From: an uncultured Euryhalocaulis sp.
GTDB taxonomy: Bacteria; Pseudomonadota; Alphaproteobacteria; Caulobacterales; Maricaulaceae
Assembly: GCA_913055605.1 (NCBI GenBank)
Contig: CAJXKJ010000010.1
Coordinates: forward strand, 1-64,000
Length of the DNA stretch: 64,000 nucleotides
Reading direction: 5' to 3'
Under the pieces are notes generated by a model. The model did no database searches. It was given only the letters and a program-made list of their open reading frames with translations, and was not told the origin of the DNA. Shown here piece after piece: positions 1-8,124 of this stretch. How positions within the stretch are numbered: the stretch's first letter is position 1; each line of letters begins with the position of its first letter. The translations under genes were made by a program, and so were the position numbers.

Positions 1-519
1 CACGAGCTGCCGCCGCAGCTGGCCGTGGAGCTGGCCGAGGGCGCGCGGGAGCGCGCGACGATCGACCTGATCGACCAGGCCGAATGCTCAAGCGACATGA
101 CGCGCTTTGTGCAGCAGCTGAATCTGAACGGCCGGCTGACGCCGTCGCTGGTGGTGCGCGCCGCGTGCGCCGGAGCGATCAATTTCTTCGAGCACTGCAT
201 CGCGGAGCTGGCGGGGATTCCGCATCAGAAGACCTGGATCCTGGTCCACGACGCGGGGCCGCTGGGCCTGCGCGCGGTGTTCGACCGGACGGGCCTGCCG
301 GAGCGCATTTTTCCGGCGATCCGCACGGCGCTTGACGTGTTTCACGAGACCGATATGGGCTCGGCCGCCGATGCGCGGGCGCGGTTCAGCCAGCGCATCA
401 CCCAGCGCATCCTGACGCAGCGCCAGAGCTTCGCGCCCGAGGACCTGGAGTATCTGATGGACCGTCTGGACGCGCACACGAACGCGCCGGCGGAGCGTCC
501 GCGCCGCGCGGCGGCCTGA
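1..519 (+). CDS. DUF2336 family protein, C-terminal part
   Basis: The reading frame is open from the left edge of the window, so the true start lies outside; a GTG at 25 is probably internal. The visible 172 residues are alpha-helical with a C-terminal Arg/Ala-rich tail. The pattern (helical bundle, 'NLNGRLTPSLVVRAAC', then 'IPHQKTWILVHDAG') is typical of the C-terminal half of DUF2336 proteins, an alphaproteobacterial family of unknown role with HEAT-like helical repeats. A second DUF2336 protein lies at 1913-2980 on the other strand. The downstream gene is convergent, so no operon partner is visible. Function unknown. Confidence 0.75.
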   Translation, partial: HELPPQLAVELAEGARERATIDLIDQAECSSDMTRFVQQLNLNGRLTPSLVVRAACAGAINFFEHCIAELAGIPHQKTWILVHDAGPLGLRAVFDRTGLPERIFPAIRTALDVFHETDMGSAADARARFSQRITQRILTQRQSFAPEDLEYLMDRLDAHTNAPAERPRRAAA

Positions 520-566
520 GCCTCAGGCGTCTTCAGAAAATCGCGAAAAAAGAGACGGGCTGCCGG

Positions 567-1055
567 TCAGCCGGCCGCGGCGATCATCGCCTCGACGCGG
601 GACTCCAGCTCGGTCGTGATCGCCTGGGTCACCGGATGGTCGCCGTCCTTGATCTCCTCCCGCACCGCGGCGGAGATCGCGTCGACATGCGCTTCGGCCA
701 GACGCTGGGCGTCCTTGCCGGTGAGCGCTTCGCATTCCAGCAGCTTGCACAGCACGGAGGCGAGCCGGCCGACGATGGGATAGCCGTAGGTGCCGCCCAT
801 GCCTTTCAGGTCGTGCGCGCCGCGATACAGCTTGGCGCGCGGTTCGCCGGTCAGGCCGCCTTCGCGCACGGCGTCGCGCGCGGCCTCGAGGCTGGCGACC
901 TCGGTCTTGATCCATTGGTCGAATTCGCCGGCCATGGAGCGCAGGGCCGCCTCGGCGCGCTCGATCGCGGCCATGTTGACGCCCACGCGGCCGCCGACTT
1001 TCACTTTCAGCATATTGGGAGGCGTAATCACCTCCAGAGGTCGTTGACCAGCCAT
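567..1055 (-). CDS. HPt (histidine phosphotransfer) domain protein
   Basis: This 162-residue cytoplasmic protein has a four-helix HPt signature with the likely phospho-accepting His81 in 'GAHDLKGMGG' (about residues 79-88), followed by helices that would pack against it. HPt proteins relay phosphate between a hybrid histidine kinase receiver and a response regulator. The start ATG at 1055 is preceded by a GGGGAG ribosome site. It follows nadK on the same strand by 74 bp, with a small GC hairpin (about 1094-1113) but no U-tract between them, so it may be the last gene of a DUF2336-nadK-hpt operon. No kinase or response regulator partner is adjacent, so its pathway cannot be named. Confidence 0.8.
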   Translation of the reverse strand: MAGQRPLEVITPPNMLKVKVGGRVGVNMAAIERAEAALRSMAGEFDQWIKTEVASLEAARDAVREGGLTGEPRAKLYRGAHDLKGMGGTYGYPIVGRLASVLCKLLECEALTGKDAQRLAEAHVDAISAAVREEIKDGDHPVTQAITTELESRVEAMIAAAG

Positions 1056-1129
1056 GGCTCGCTCCCCGTCACCCAGGCCCGGGAACCTAAGGCGCCCGCC
1101 CTTAACGGCGGGCTAATGGGGCGCTTTAC

Positions 1130-1903
1130 CTAGGTTGTGAACTGTTCGGCCAGCACGCGTTCCGACAGGGTGCGGCCGGGATCGAACAGCATGGTCATCT
1201 CGGCGTCCTTGTCCTCCCGCACCTCCACCCAGGCGGCGTCGCGGAATTCGCGATTGTCGGCCACTGCGGACACGGGGCGGCGTTCGGCCTCCGAAATCTC
1301 GAACCGCACGGTGGCGGTGTGCGGCAGCAGGGCGCCGCGCCAGCGGCGCGGGCGGAAGGCGCTGATCGGCGTCAGCGCCAGTACGTTGGAGTCCAGCGGA
1401 ATGATCGGACCGTGCGCGGACAGATTATAGGCGGTGCTGCCGGCCGGAGTGGCGATCAGCACGCCGTCGGCCACCAGTTCGGGCAGGCGTTCGCGGCCGT
1501 CGACCAGGATGCGGATCTTCGCGGTCTGGCGGGTTTCGCGGAACAGCGAGACCTCGTTCACCGCCAGCGCCTCGAACGTGTCGCCGCCGGTGGTTTCGCC
1601 GCGCATGCGTAGCATATGGATGACCGCGCGCTCCGCGCCGGCCAGCCGCTCCATCAGGCCGTCCTCGCGGAAATCGTTCATCAGGAAGCCGACCGCGCCG
1701 AAATTCATGCCGAAGATCGGGGTGCGCAGGCCGAGATTGGCGTGCAGCGTGTCCAGCATCAGGCCGTCGCCGCCGAGCGCGACGATCACTTCGGCCTCCT
1801 CCGCCGGGACAGCGCCATAGCGCTCCACCAGGCGGCGGCGGGCCTCCTGCGCTTCGGGGCGCGGGCTGGCCTCAAAGGCGATTTTGGAAAACGCGGCGCT
1901 CAT
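1130..1903 (-). CDS. nadK: NAD kinase
   Basis: Phosphorylates NAD to NADP using ATP. The 257-residue protein carries the family hallmarks in order: GGDG with the catalytic Asp in '[14 protein letters not shown]' (about residues 42-55), '[11 protein letters not shown]', and the substrate loop '[19 protein letters not shown]'. The length is normal for alphaproteobacterial short NAD kinases. I chose ATG at 1903; a GTG three codons upstream is also possible but would overlap the stop region of the preceding gene. The DUF2336 gene ends at 1913, 9 bp upstream, so the two are probably cotranscribed. Confidence 0.95.
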   Translation of the reverse strand: MSAAFSKIAFEASPRPEAQEARRRLVERYGAVPAEEAEVIVALGGDGLMLDTLHANLGLRTPIFGMNFGAVGFLMNDFREDGLMERLAGAERAVIHMLRMRGETTGGDTFEALAVNEVSLFRETRQTAKIRILVDGRERLPELVADGVLIATPAGSTAYNLSAHGPIIPLDSNVLALTPISAFRPRRWRGALLPHTATVRFEISEAERRPVSAVADNREFRDAAWVEVREDKDAEMTMLFDPGRTLSERVLAEQFTT

Positions 1904-1912
1904 GCGCCGCAC

Positions 1913-2980
1913 TCAAGCCTCAGCGCCGAGGCGGCGCAAGGCGGCGAGCGCGCTGTGGGCCGTATGTTCGGTGAAGGCGCAGGCGCAGTCGCGGCGCGCA
2001 TCGGTGTTCAGCCCGCCCTTCAGACGGCCCGCCCGGGTCAGCGCGTTCACCAGCCGTACGCAATAGCGGCTGTTCAGGCCGGCGGCGTGGAAGGCGAGCG
2101 CGGCGGCCGCCGCCCCGCGCCGGTCCAGCGCCCGGCCGATGACCCAGGAATCGGTCTCGCACAGGCGCGCGAGGCCCAGTTCGAACAGATTGATGCGGCC
2201 GTCCTGCGCCGCCTCCAGGAAGAAATCCTCGGTCAGGCCGCCGGCGCCGTAGAGCTCCTCCACCAGCCGCTCATTGGCCGACATGCCGGGGCCGCGGGCG
2301 GCCTTCGCGCTTTCCACCGCGGCGTCGGCCTCGCCCGCCAGAAGGTCGGCGAATTGCGGATAGCGTTCGGAAATGGCGTCTTTCAGCGCATCGCCCACGG
2401 CGCGGTAGGCGGCGTGCACGACATCCTCGCTGAGCCCGTCGCGCTCCACGATCGCGGACCACAGACCCGGCTCCGCCTCGGCGGCGGCGGTGCAGTGGCG
2501 CAGCGCGTCTTCATGGACGTCGGCGCTGGGATTGGCGAGCAGGACGCGGATCACGTCGCATTCGCGCGGCCGGGCGACGGCCTCGCACGCCTTGCTGGAG
2601 AGGCCCGGCCGCCGCGCCAGCGCGCGCCGGTGGGCGTGGCCGAGCTGGCAGGCGATGTCGATCATGTCCGCCTCGCGCAGGACGGGGCTGCCGGCCAGCA
2701 CGGGCTCGGCGGCCTCGATCTCGTCATGCGCCAGAAGCAGGATCAGGGCGCGCGGCGCCCAGGGCGTGGCGGCGAGACGGGTCGCAAGCTCCGCCCGCAC
2801 GGCGAGCTCCGCATTGCGGGCCAGGCGCAGGAACACGTCCTCCGCCGTTTCGGCGTCCTCTCCGGTGCCGAACGACCGCTCCGCGCACAGATCGCCCAGG
2901 GCCAGAAGCAGCGCATCGCGGCTTTTGGCGTCTGTGGCGCGCGCAAGCGCGATCAGGCGATCTCCGCTAAGCTCGCTCAT
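1913..2980 (-). CDS. DUF2336 domain-containing protein
   Basis: This 355-residue soluble protein is built of Ala/Leu-rich helices resembling HEAT-type repeats ('RNAELAVRAELATRLA', 'AEPVLAGSPVLREADMIDIA', 'VIRVLLANPSADVHEDALR'), followed by the DUF2336 core and a C-terminal 'RINLFELGLARL..DSWVIGRAL' region. It has no signal peptide and no catalytic motif that I recognise. It is the second DUF2336 protein in the window (the other is at 1-519). It sits 9 bp upstream of nadK. The family is common in Caulobacterales and Rhizobiales but has no settled function; a scaffold or regulatory role would be inference. Confidence 0.8.
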   Translation of the reverse strand: MSELSGDRLIALARATDAKSRDALLLALGDLCAERSFGTGEDAETAEDVFLRLARNAELAVRAELATRLAATPWAPRALILLLAHDEIEAAEPVLAGSPVLREADMIDIACQLGHAHRRALARRPGLSSKACEAVARPRECDVIRVLLANPSADVHEDALRHCTAAAEAEPGLWSAIVERDGLSEDVVHAAYRAVGDALKDAISERYPQFADLLAGEADAAVESAKAARGPGMSANERLVEELYGAGGLTEDFFLEAAQDGRINLFELGLARLCETDSWVIGRALDRRGAAAAALAFHAAGLNSRYCVRLVNALTRAGRLKGGLNTDARRDCACAFTEHTAHSALAALRRLGAEA

Positions 2981-3059
2981 GCGTTATAAGGTCCTCGACT
3001 CCCCCGTTCGCGCAATTTGCACGGATCAAATTTACCTGCGGTAAACGACGAAGGTGACG

Positions 3060-4343
3060 ATGAGCATCGCTGAAGCCACACGCGACACCGGCGCGCGGCG
3101 CGCGGAATTGCAGCAGCGCTTTGCGGAGATGCGCGCGCGATCACTGACGCTGGCCGCGCCGCTGAGCGTGGAGGACCAGACCGTCCAGTCGATGCCGGAC
3201 GTGAGCCCCACCAAATGGCATCTGGCGCATGTGACGTGGTTCTGGGAGACGTTCGTCCTGGGTCCGAACCTCTGCGGTTACGAGACCTGCGACGCGCGGT
3301 TCAACTATCTGTTCAATTCCTATTACGAGCAGGTCGGCGACCGGCACCCGCGGCCGCATCGCGGCCTGCTGACCCGTCCGTCGCTGGACGAGGTGCGCGC
3401 CTATCGCGCCCATGTCGACGATGCGATGGGCCGCCTGTTCGAGACGCTGGGCGAGGCGGCGTTCGCGGAGCTGGCGCCGCTGATCGATCTGGGGATCGCG
3501 CACGAGGAGCAGCATCAGGAATTGCTGCTGATGGACATCAAGCACGTCCTGTCCTGCAACCCGTTCCATCCGGCGGCCTATCCGGCGCCGGAGCGCGCGG
3601 CGCAGGGCGCAGGCGCGCAGGGATGGACCGCGCATGAGGGCGGGCTGCTGCGCTTTGGCTGGGACGGGACGGAATTCTGTTTCGACAACGAGCAGCCGCG
3701 CCATCAGGCGTTCCTCGCCCCGTTCGCGCTGGCCGACCGGCCGGCGACCAATGGCGAATACGCCGACTTCATCGCGGACGGCGGCTATCGCAATGCGCCG
3801 CTATGGCTGTCCGACGGCTGGGCCTGGGTGCGGGAGGGCGGGCGCACGGCGCCGGCCTACTGGACCGAGCGCGACGGGGAATGGATGCGCTTCACTCTGC
3901 ACGGTCTGGTCCCGCTCGACCGCGAGGCGCCGGTCTGTCACCTGAGCCTGTACGAGGCGGCGGCGTTCGCCGAATGGATGGGCGCGCGCCTGCCGGACGA
4001 GCGGGAGTGGGAGCACGCGGCGGGCGGCATGGACCCGGACGCCGGCGACTTCATGCAGCCCGGACTGTCCGCCGATCCGGCGCCGACGCCGGGGACCGGG
4101 CCGCGCGGCTTTTTCGGCCATGTCTGGGAATGGACGCAGAGCGCCTATTCGCCCTATCCGGGTTTCCGCCCGGCGGCCGGGGCGGTGGGCGAGTACAACG
4201 GCAAGTTCATGTCGGGCCAGAACGTGCTGCGCGGCGGGGCTTGCGTGACCGTGCGCGGCCATATGCGCGCGACCTATCGGAATTTCTTCTATCCCCACCA
4301 GACATGGCAGTTTGGCGGCGTGCGCCTGGCGAAGGACGCCTGA
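3060..4343 (+). CDS. egtB: Ergothioneine biosynthesis sulfoxide synthase EgtB-like
   Basis: EgtB is a non-heme iron enzyme that couples a thiol substrate (cysteine or gamma-glutamylcysteine) to hercynine with O2. The protein is 427 residues, the usual length. An N-terminal DinB-like domain (about 15-170) holds the iron histidines in 'WHLAHVTW' (His54/His57) and 'HEEQHQE' (His148/His152). A C-terminal FGE-sulfatase domain (about 205-425) ends with the typical 'NVLRGGACV..RNFFYPHQTW.FGG' block. ATG at 3060 has an AAGG site 6 nt upstream and is preferred over GTG at 3054. The methyltransferase egtD, often the neighbour, is not in this window; either it is elsewhere or the enzyme serves a related thiol-histidine route. 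Confidence 0.9.
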   Translation: MSIAEATRDTGARRAELQQRFAEMRARSLTLAAPLSVEDQTVQSMPDVSPTKWHLAHVTWFWETFVLGPNLCGYETCDARFNYLFNSYYEQVGDRHPRPHRGLLTRPSLDEVRAYRAHVDDAMGRLFETLGEAAFAELAPLIDLGIAHEEQHQELLLMDIKHVLSCNPFHPAAYPAPERAAQGAGAQGWTAHEGGLLRFGWDGTEFCFDNEQPRHQAFLAPFALADRPATNGEYADFIADGGYRNAPLWLSDGWAWVREGGRTAPAYWTERDGEWMRFTLHGLVPLDREAPVCHLSLYEAAAFAEWMGARLPDEREWEHAAGGMDPDAGDFMQPGLSADPAPTPGTGPRGFFGHVWEWTQSAYSPYPGFRPAAGAVGEYNGKFMSGQNVLRGGACVTVRGHMRATYRNFFYPHQTWQFGGVRLAKDA

Positions 4344-4361
4344 GAAACACGCCTGAGAAAC
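4336..4361 (+). repeat. 13-bp tandem duplication over the egtB stop codon, with adjoining hairpin
   Basis: The 13-mer ACGCCTGAGAAAC occurs twice head to tail (4336-4348 and 4349-4361). The first copy contains the TGA of egtB. The second copy also forms the left arm of a perfect 7-bp hairpin, GCCTGAG (4351-4357) with CTCAGGC (4365-4371). No U-run follows, so it is not a standard intrinsic terminator. Confidence 0.8.
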
Positions 4362-4431
4362 AACCTCAGGCTGTCCATCGGCTGATTTGCGGTCATAATC
4401 CCCTCAGACGCGGCGTTGGGGCTGAGCTGCG

Positions 4432-5223
4432 ATGGGGTTCGGGTGGAAGACTGCGGGCGCTTTGGCGCTCGCCTGCGCGCCGGTGTGGGCGCTGGCCGGC
4501 GCCTGGCCAAAGGCGCCGGGCGAGGGTCAGATCATCCTGACGACAACCTATGACCGCGCGCGGCGCGGTTTCGACGCCGACGGCGAACTGGGCCAGGAGC
4601 TTCGCTACGACAAGATCGAGGTTTCGGCGTTTGGTGAATTCGGCGTGCTTCCGCGCCTGACGGCGGTCGGGCGCACGGCGTTTCAGGACGTCACGATGGA
4701 GAACGAGTGGGGGCGGGAGGCGGCCTCCGGCCTGTCGGCCAGCGAGGCGGGATTACGCGCGACCCTGTTGCAGCGGGACTGGGACGTGCTGTCGGTCCAG
4801 GGAACGGCGATCGTGCCGGGCGATGTGGAGAACGTCACCGACCTGCGGCTGGGCGAGGGGGGCTGGGACTATGAGGCGCGCGTGATGTACGGGCGGGCCT
4901 TCGAATTCCAGGGCGGCCACGGGTTCGCGGAAGGCCAGTTCGGCTGGCGCTGGCGCGCCGGAGCGCCGCCGGACGAGGCGCGCGTCGACCTGACGCTGGG
5001 CTGGAGCAAGGGCCCCTGGACGGTCATGGGGCAGGCCTTTGCCCTGAAAGGGACCGGGGCGCAGCCGCCGCGCCGCGACTATGAGAATGTGAAGCTGCAG
5101 GCCAGCGTGGCGCGCGACATCAGCGACGATACGCGCCTGCAGGCCGGTGTGTTCCGCACCGTGTCCGGCAATTCCATCGTTCAGGAGACGGCGGTGTTCC
5201 TGGGCCTGTGGAAGCGGTTCTGA
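4432..5223 (+). CDS. Probable outer-membrane beta-barrel protein
   Basis: This 263-residue protein has an N-terminal signal peptide of about 22 residues ending in an Ala-rich cleavage region before 'AWPKAPGEGQ'. The rest alternates polar and hydrophobic residues ('QIILTTTYDRARRG', 'ELRYDKIEVSAFGEFGV', 'RLTAVGRTAFQDVTM') and ends in an aromatic residue, 'VFLGLWKRF'. That pattern of short antiparallel strands with a terminal Phe is what outer-membrane barrels show. I do not recognise a specific family. It follows egtB by 88 bp on the same strand, but a hairpin separates them, so joint transcription is uncertain. Confidence 0.6.
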   Translation: MGFGWKTAGALALACAPVWALAGAWPKAPGEGQIILTTTYDRARRGFDADGELGQELRYDKIEVSAFGEFGVLPRLTAVGRTAFQDVTMENEWGREAASGLSASEAGLRATLLQRDWDVLSVQGTAIVPGDVENVTDLRLGEGGWDYEARVMYGRAFEFQGGHGFAEGQFGWRWRAGAPPDEARVDLTLGWSKGPWTVMGQAFALKGTGAQPPRRDYENVKLQASVARDISDDTRLQAGVFRTVSGNSIVQETAVFLGLWKRF

Positions 5224-5226
5224 GCG

Positions 5227-5670
5227 CTATTCGCCGCCGCCGGTCTCGTCGTACAGCCAGGCGATCAGGCTGTGGCGCAGCTCCGCGTCATAGACGCCGG
5301 GGAAGGTCATGCGCGTGCCGGGCATGAAGCCGGTGGGATCGGTCAGCCAGGATTCCAGCTGGTCCGGCGTCCACACGAAATCGGCGTCCGTCAGCGCCTC
5401 CGAGAATGCGTAGCCGGGCGCGGTGCCGACCGTGCGGCCGAACAGGGCGTGCAGGTTGGGACCGACCGAGTGCGGCGCGTCCGCCGCGAAGGTGTGGCAG
5501 AGCGCGCATTTGCGCCCTTCCTCGGCCCCCGGCGCGGTGTCGAGATTCTGGTAGGCGTCGGGCAGGGCGACCGCGACGCGGGCCGGTGCCTCGGCGGCCG
5601 GGGCGTCGGACTCGCCGCCGCAGGCGGCCAGGAGCAGGAGCGGGGCGAAGAGACAGGCAGCGCGGATCAT
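5227..5670 (-). CDS. c-type cytochrome lipoprotein
   Basis: A 147-residue monoheme class I cytochrome c. The signal peptide ends in a lipobox (LLAAC, Cys17), so it is probably anchored to a membrane facing the periplasm. Heme is attached at 'CALCH' (about residues 55-59), 'SVGPNLHALFGR' is the family loop, and the axial Met is likely in 'GFMPGTRMTF'. It resembles the small cytochrome c family (cytochrome c2/c550 type) used as electron carriers. It is convergent with the barrel gene (stop codons 3 bp apart) and has no oxidase or reductase genes beside it, so its redox partner is unknown. Confidence 0.88.
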   Translation of the reverse strand: MIRAACLFAPLLLLAACGGESDAPAAEAPARVAVALPDAYQNLDTAPGAEEGRKCALCHTFAADAPHSVGPNLHALFGRTVGTAPGYAFSEALTDADFVWTPDQLESWLTDPTGFMPGTRMTFPGVYDAELRHSLIAWLYDETGGGE

Positions 5671-5757
5671 GAGCGGGGTCTAGCGCCGGACGGGGCGCGC
5701 GGAAAGCGGCGTTGCGCCGCAACCGTGCGTTAACGGGGCCGGGCGCTGAGTGCGGCC

Positions 5758-6261
5758 ATGGTCATGGAAATCGCATCCGGGCGCCGGTCATCCCGCCCGC
5801 GCCGCCGCCGCGGCCCGCGCGGCGGCTGGGCGCCGCTGCTGGGCGTCGCCGTCGTTATGGCGCTGATCGCCTTCCGCATCCTGCCCGAAGACATGCTGGA
5901 CAGCGTTCTGGACGAAGCTGGTGCGGGCGGCGGGACGCTGGTCGTTGGCGGCGTCACGGTGACGGACGGCGACACGATCCGCATCGCGGGCGAGCGCATC
6001 CGGATCGAGAATATCGACACGCCGGAACTGGGCGACGGCGCCGAATGCCTGGCCGAACGCCGGCTGGCGGACATGGCCCATTCGGCCGCCGCCGCGATGT
6101 TCGCGGAGGGCGGCGAGGTGCGCGTCGCGCGCAGCGGCGAGGACCAGTACGGGCGGACGTTGGCGCGGGTTTCGGTCGGGGGCAGGGATTTCGGCCGCGC
6201 GATGATCAGCGCCGGCTATGCCGAGCCCTGGACCGGGCGCCGCGTCGACTGGTGCCGCTAG
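5758..6261 (+). CDS. Thermonuclease (SNase-like) family protein, membrane-anchored
   Basis: A 167-residue protein with a very basic N-terminus (Arg-rich, residues 9-20), one hydrophobic segment (about 24-42) and an SNase-like OB-fold domain. Motifs 'VTDGDTIRIAGERIRIENIDTPEL' (catalytic Asp and Arg region, shown here as two adjoining motifs) and 'DQYGRTLARV' match the staphylococcal nuclease family. The domain would face the periplasm. The C-terminus is shorter than in full-length SNases. Its stop overlaps the convergent hydrolase gene by 4 bp. An ATG two codons in (5764) is an equally good start. Confidence 0.85.
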   Translation: MVMEIASGRRSSRPRRRRGPRGGWAPLLGVAVVMALIAFRILPEDMLDSVLDEAGAGGGTLVVGGVTVTDGDTIRIAGERIRIENIDTPELGDGAECLAERRLADMAHSAAAAMFAEGGEVRVARSGEDQYGRTLARVSVGGRDFGRAMISAGYAEPWTGRRVDWCR

Positions 6262-6971
6262 GCCGGCCAGCCCAGCCAGTCGCGCATTACCTCGGCCACG
6301 GCACCCGGCTGCTCCACCGGCGTGAAATGTCCGGAATGCTCGATCACCGTCAGGCGTGCGCCGGGGATCAGGCCGGCGAGCTTTTCGTGCTGGGCGACCG
6401 GGCTCCAGACATCGTCGCGGCCCACCAGAACCAGAGTCGGCACGCGGATGGTCGATAGAACCGGCGTGGCGTCGGGGCGGGTCAGCGCGGCGCGTTGCTG
6501 CCGTTCGAACCCGTCCACGGTCTGGCGCAGCACCATCTGGCGCAGCTCCCCCGCGATGGCGGGGTCGTCCCGGAAATCCGGATGCAGCATGGGCGGCAGC
6601 CAAATCTCGTTCAGCACGCCGATCCCTTCGCGCCGGGCGCGTTCCACCAGGGCGAGGCGGGACTGGTCCTCGCCGTCCTTTTTCGGGCCGTAGCCGGTGT
6701 CGAGCAAAGCGAGGCGGCTGACGCGCTCCGGCGCCAGACGCAGCATCTCTAGAGAGATGCGGCCGCCGAAGGAATAGCCGGCCAGGGCGAAGGGGCCGTC
6801 CGGCGCGGCGGCGAGGGCCGCCCGCGCCATGTCGTTGATCGTCTCGCAGTCGGCGAGCCCTTCCACGATCTGCGGACGGGCGACGTCCTCCAGCCGCGCG
6901 GCGACGTCGCGCCAGGCGCGCGCGTCGCACAGAAGGCCGGGAATCAGCAGGAGCGCAGGTGTGTCCGCCAT
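6258..6971 (-). CDS. Alpha/beta-fold hydrolase
   Basis: A 237-residue cytoplasmic alpha/beta hydrolase. The oxyanion region 'LLLIPGLLCDARAW' near the N-terminus, the nucleophile elbow 'GYSFGG' (about residues 64-69), an Asp near 'LVLVGRDDVWSP' and the catalytic His in 'EHSGHFTPVEQP' give a complete Ser-Asp-His triad. It resembles the MhpC/BioH-like carboxylesterase group. The substrate cannot be read from sequence. It is convergent with, and overlaps by 4 bp, the thermonuclease gene. Confidence 0.88.
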   Translation of the reverse strand: MADTPALLLIPGLLCDARAWRDVAARLEDVARPQIVEGLADCETINDMARAALAAAPDGPFALAGYSFGGRISLEMLRLAPERVSRLALLDTGYGPKKDGEDQSRLALVERARREGIGVLNEIWLPPMLHPDFRDDPAIAGELRQMVLRQTVDGFERQQRAALTRPDATPVLSTIRVPTLVLVGRDDVWSPVAQHEKLAGLIPGARLTVIEHSGHFTPVEQPGAVAEVMRDWLGWPA

Positions 6972-7120
6972 GGCGGGCGCACGCTATCCGCAAACGCCGC
7001 CAAAGGCGAAGCGCCGGCGCCCGTGCGGCTGGGCGCCGCGTTGGGATGGACGGGCGGATCGGTGATAGGATCGGTGCGCCGACAGCGGACGGCGAGATCC
7101 GCACTCGGGAGGATGGAAGA

Positions 7121-7921
7121 ATGGGACTGATCGAAACCAGAAGCCCGGAGGCCGCGCGCCTGACCGGCCTGCATCTGTATCATGCCGGCAAGTCGGCCTG
7201 TTCGGCGCGGGTGCGCCTGCTGCTGGAGGAGAAGGGGCTGGAATGGACCGGCCACTATGTGGACATCTACACGCGGGCCAACGTCTCCCCCGAATATTTC
7301 GCGATCAATCCCAAGGGGCTGGTGCCGACGCTGGTGCATGACGGCCGGGTGATCGTCGAGTCGAACGATATCCTTCTGTATCTGGACGAGGCCTATCCGC
7401 AGCCGTCCTTCATGCCGGATGACGCAGCCCAGCGCGTGAAGATCGAGGACTGGCTCAATAGGTGCGGCGACCTGCATCTGCCGGCGGTGAAGACCTATGC
7501 CTATGCCCGCATGCACGCGAAGAATGTCGTGAAGACGAAGGAGGAGGTGGAGCTGTACCGCTCCCTCCAGACCGACAAGGATCTGCTGGATTTCCACGGC
7601 AAGCATGACGGGGACGGGGCCTCGGGCTTTTCGGACGCCGAGGTGGAGGCCGCGGCGGCGCTGCTGCGCTCCACGCTGACCGAACTGTCGGAAGGAATCG
7701 AAGCCGGCGGCTGGATCGTCGGCGACGCCTATTCGCTGGCCGATATTTCCTGGGCGCCGGCGATCCTGACGATCACGGGCGCGGGCTTCCCGCTGGACGA
7801 ATTTCCGGCGATCGAGGACTGGTACGCCCGGGTCGCCGCGCGCCCGGCCTATGACCGCGCGGTGCTGGCCTGGCGGCGGACCGAGCGGCCGGATCTGGAG
7901 CCGCAGGCCGCCACCGCCTGA
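7121..7921 (+). CDS. Glutathione S-transferase family protein
   Basis: A 266-residue GST-fold protein. The N-terminal thioredoxin-like domain shows 'LYHAGKSACSARVRLLLEEKGLEW' features with a Ser/Cys at the usual active-site position, 'NPKGLVPTLVHDG' with the cis-Pro, and 'VIVESNDILLYLDE' (glutathione-binding Glu-Ser). The C-terminal helical domain holds 'GDAYSLADISWAPAI', the N-capping box. ATG at 7121 follows a GGGAGG site. GSTs of this type detoxify electrophiles or act in catabolic cleavages; the adjacent genes give no hint to the substrate. Confidence 0.9.
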   Translation: MGLIETRSPEAARLTGLHLYHAGKSACSARVRLLLEEKGLEWTGHYVDIYTRANVSPEYFAINPKGLVPTLVHDGRVIVESNDILLYLDEAYPQPSFMPDDAAQRVKIEDWLNRCGDLHLPAVKTYAYARMHAKNVVKTKEEVELYRSLQTDKDLLDFHGKHDGDGASGFSDAEVEAAAALLRSTLTELSEGIEAGGWIVGDAYSLADISWAPAILTITGAGFPLDEFPAIEDWYARVAARPAYDRAVLAWRRTERPDLEPQAATA

Positions 7922-8124
7922 ACGGCCCGGCGGGCGGGCATTTCCCGGTGTATGACAGTGAGTTAATACCGTTTTCGCGGTCGGGAATGGTATAATCATT
8001 GACCGGACTCGCAGGGATTCCGGGCGTATCCGGCACGGCTTCCGGGTGAATTCGCCGCCCGCGAGGCTTACATAAGGGACCGGAAGGCGCGGCGATAACG
8101 CGCCCCGGCGGAGGAAGAGACATC

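Noticed and set aside
7991-7996. TATAAT before the MBL-fold operon
   Set aside because: No -35 hexamer at 16-18 nt and the leader would be over 120 nt; not supported as the promoter.
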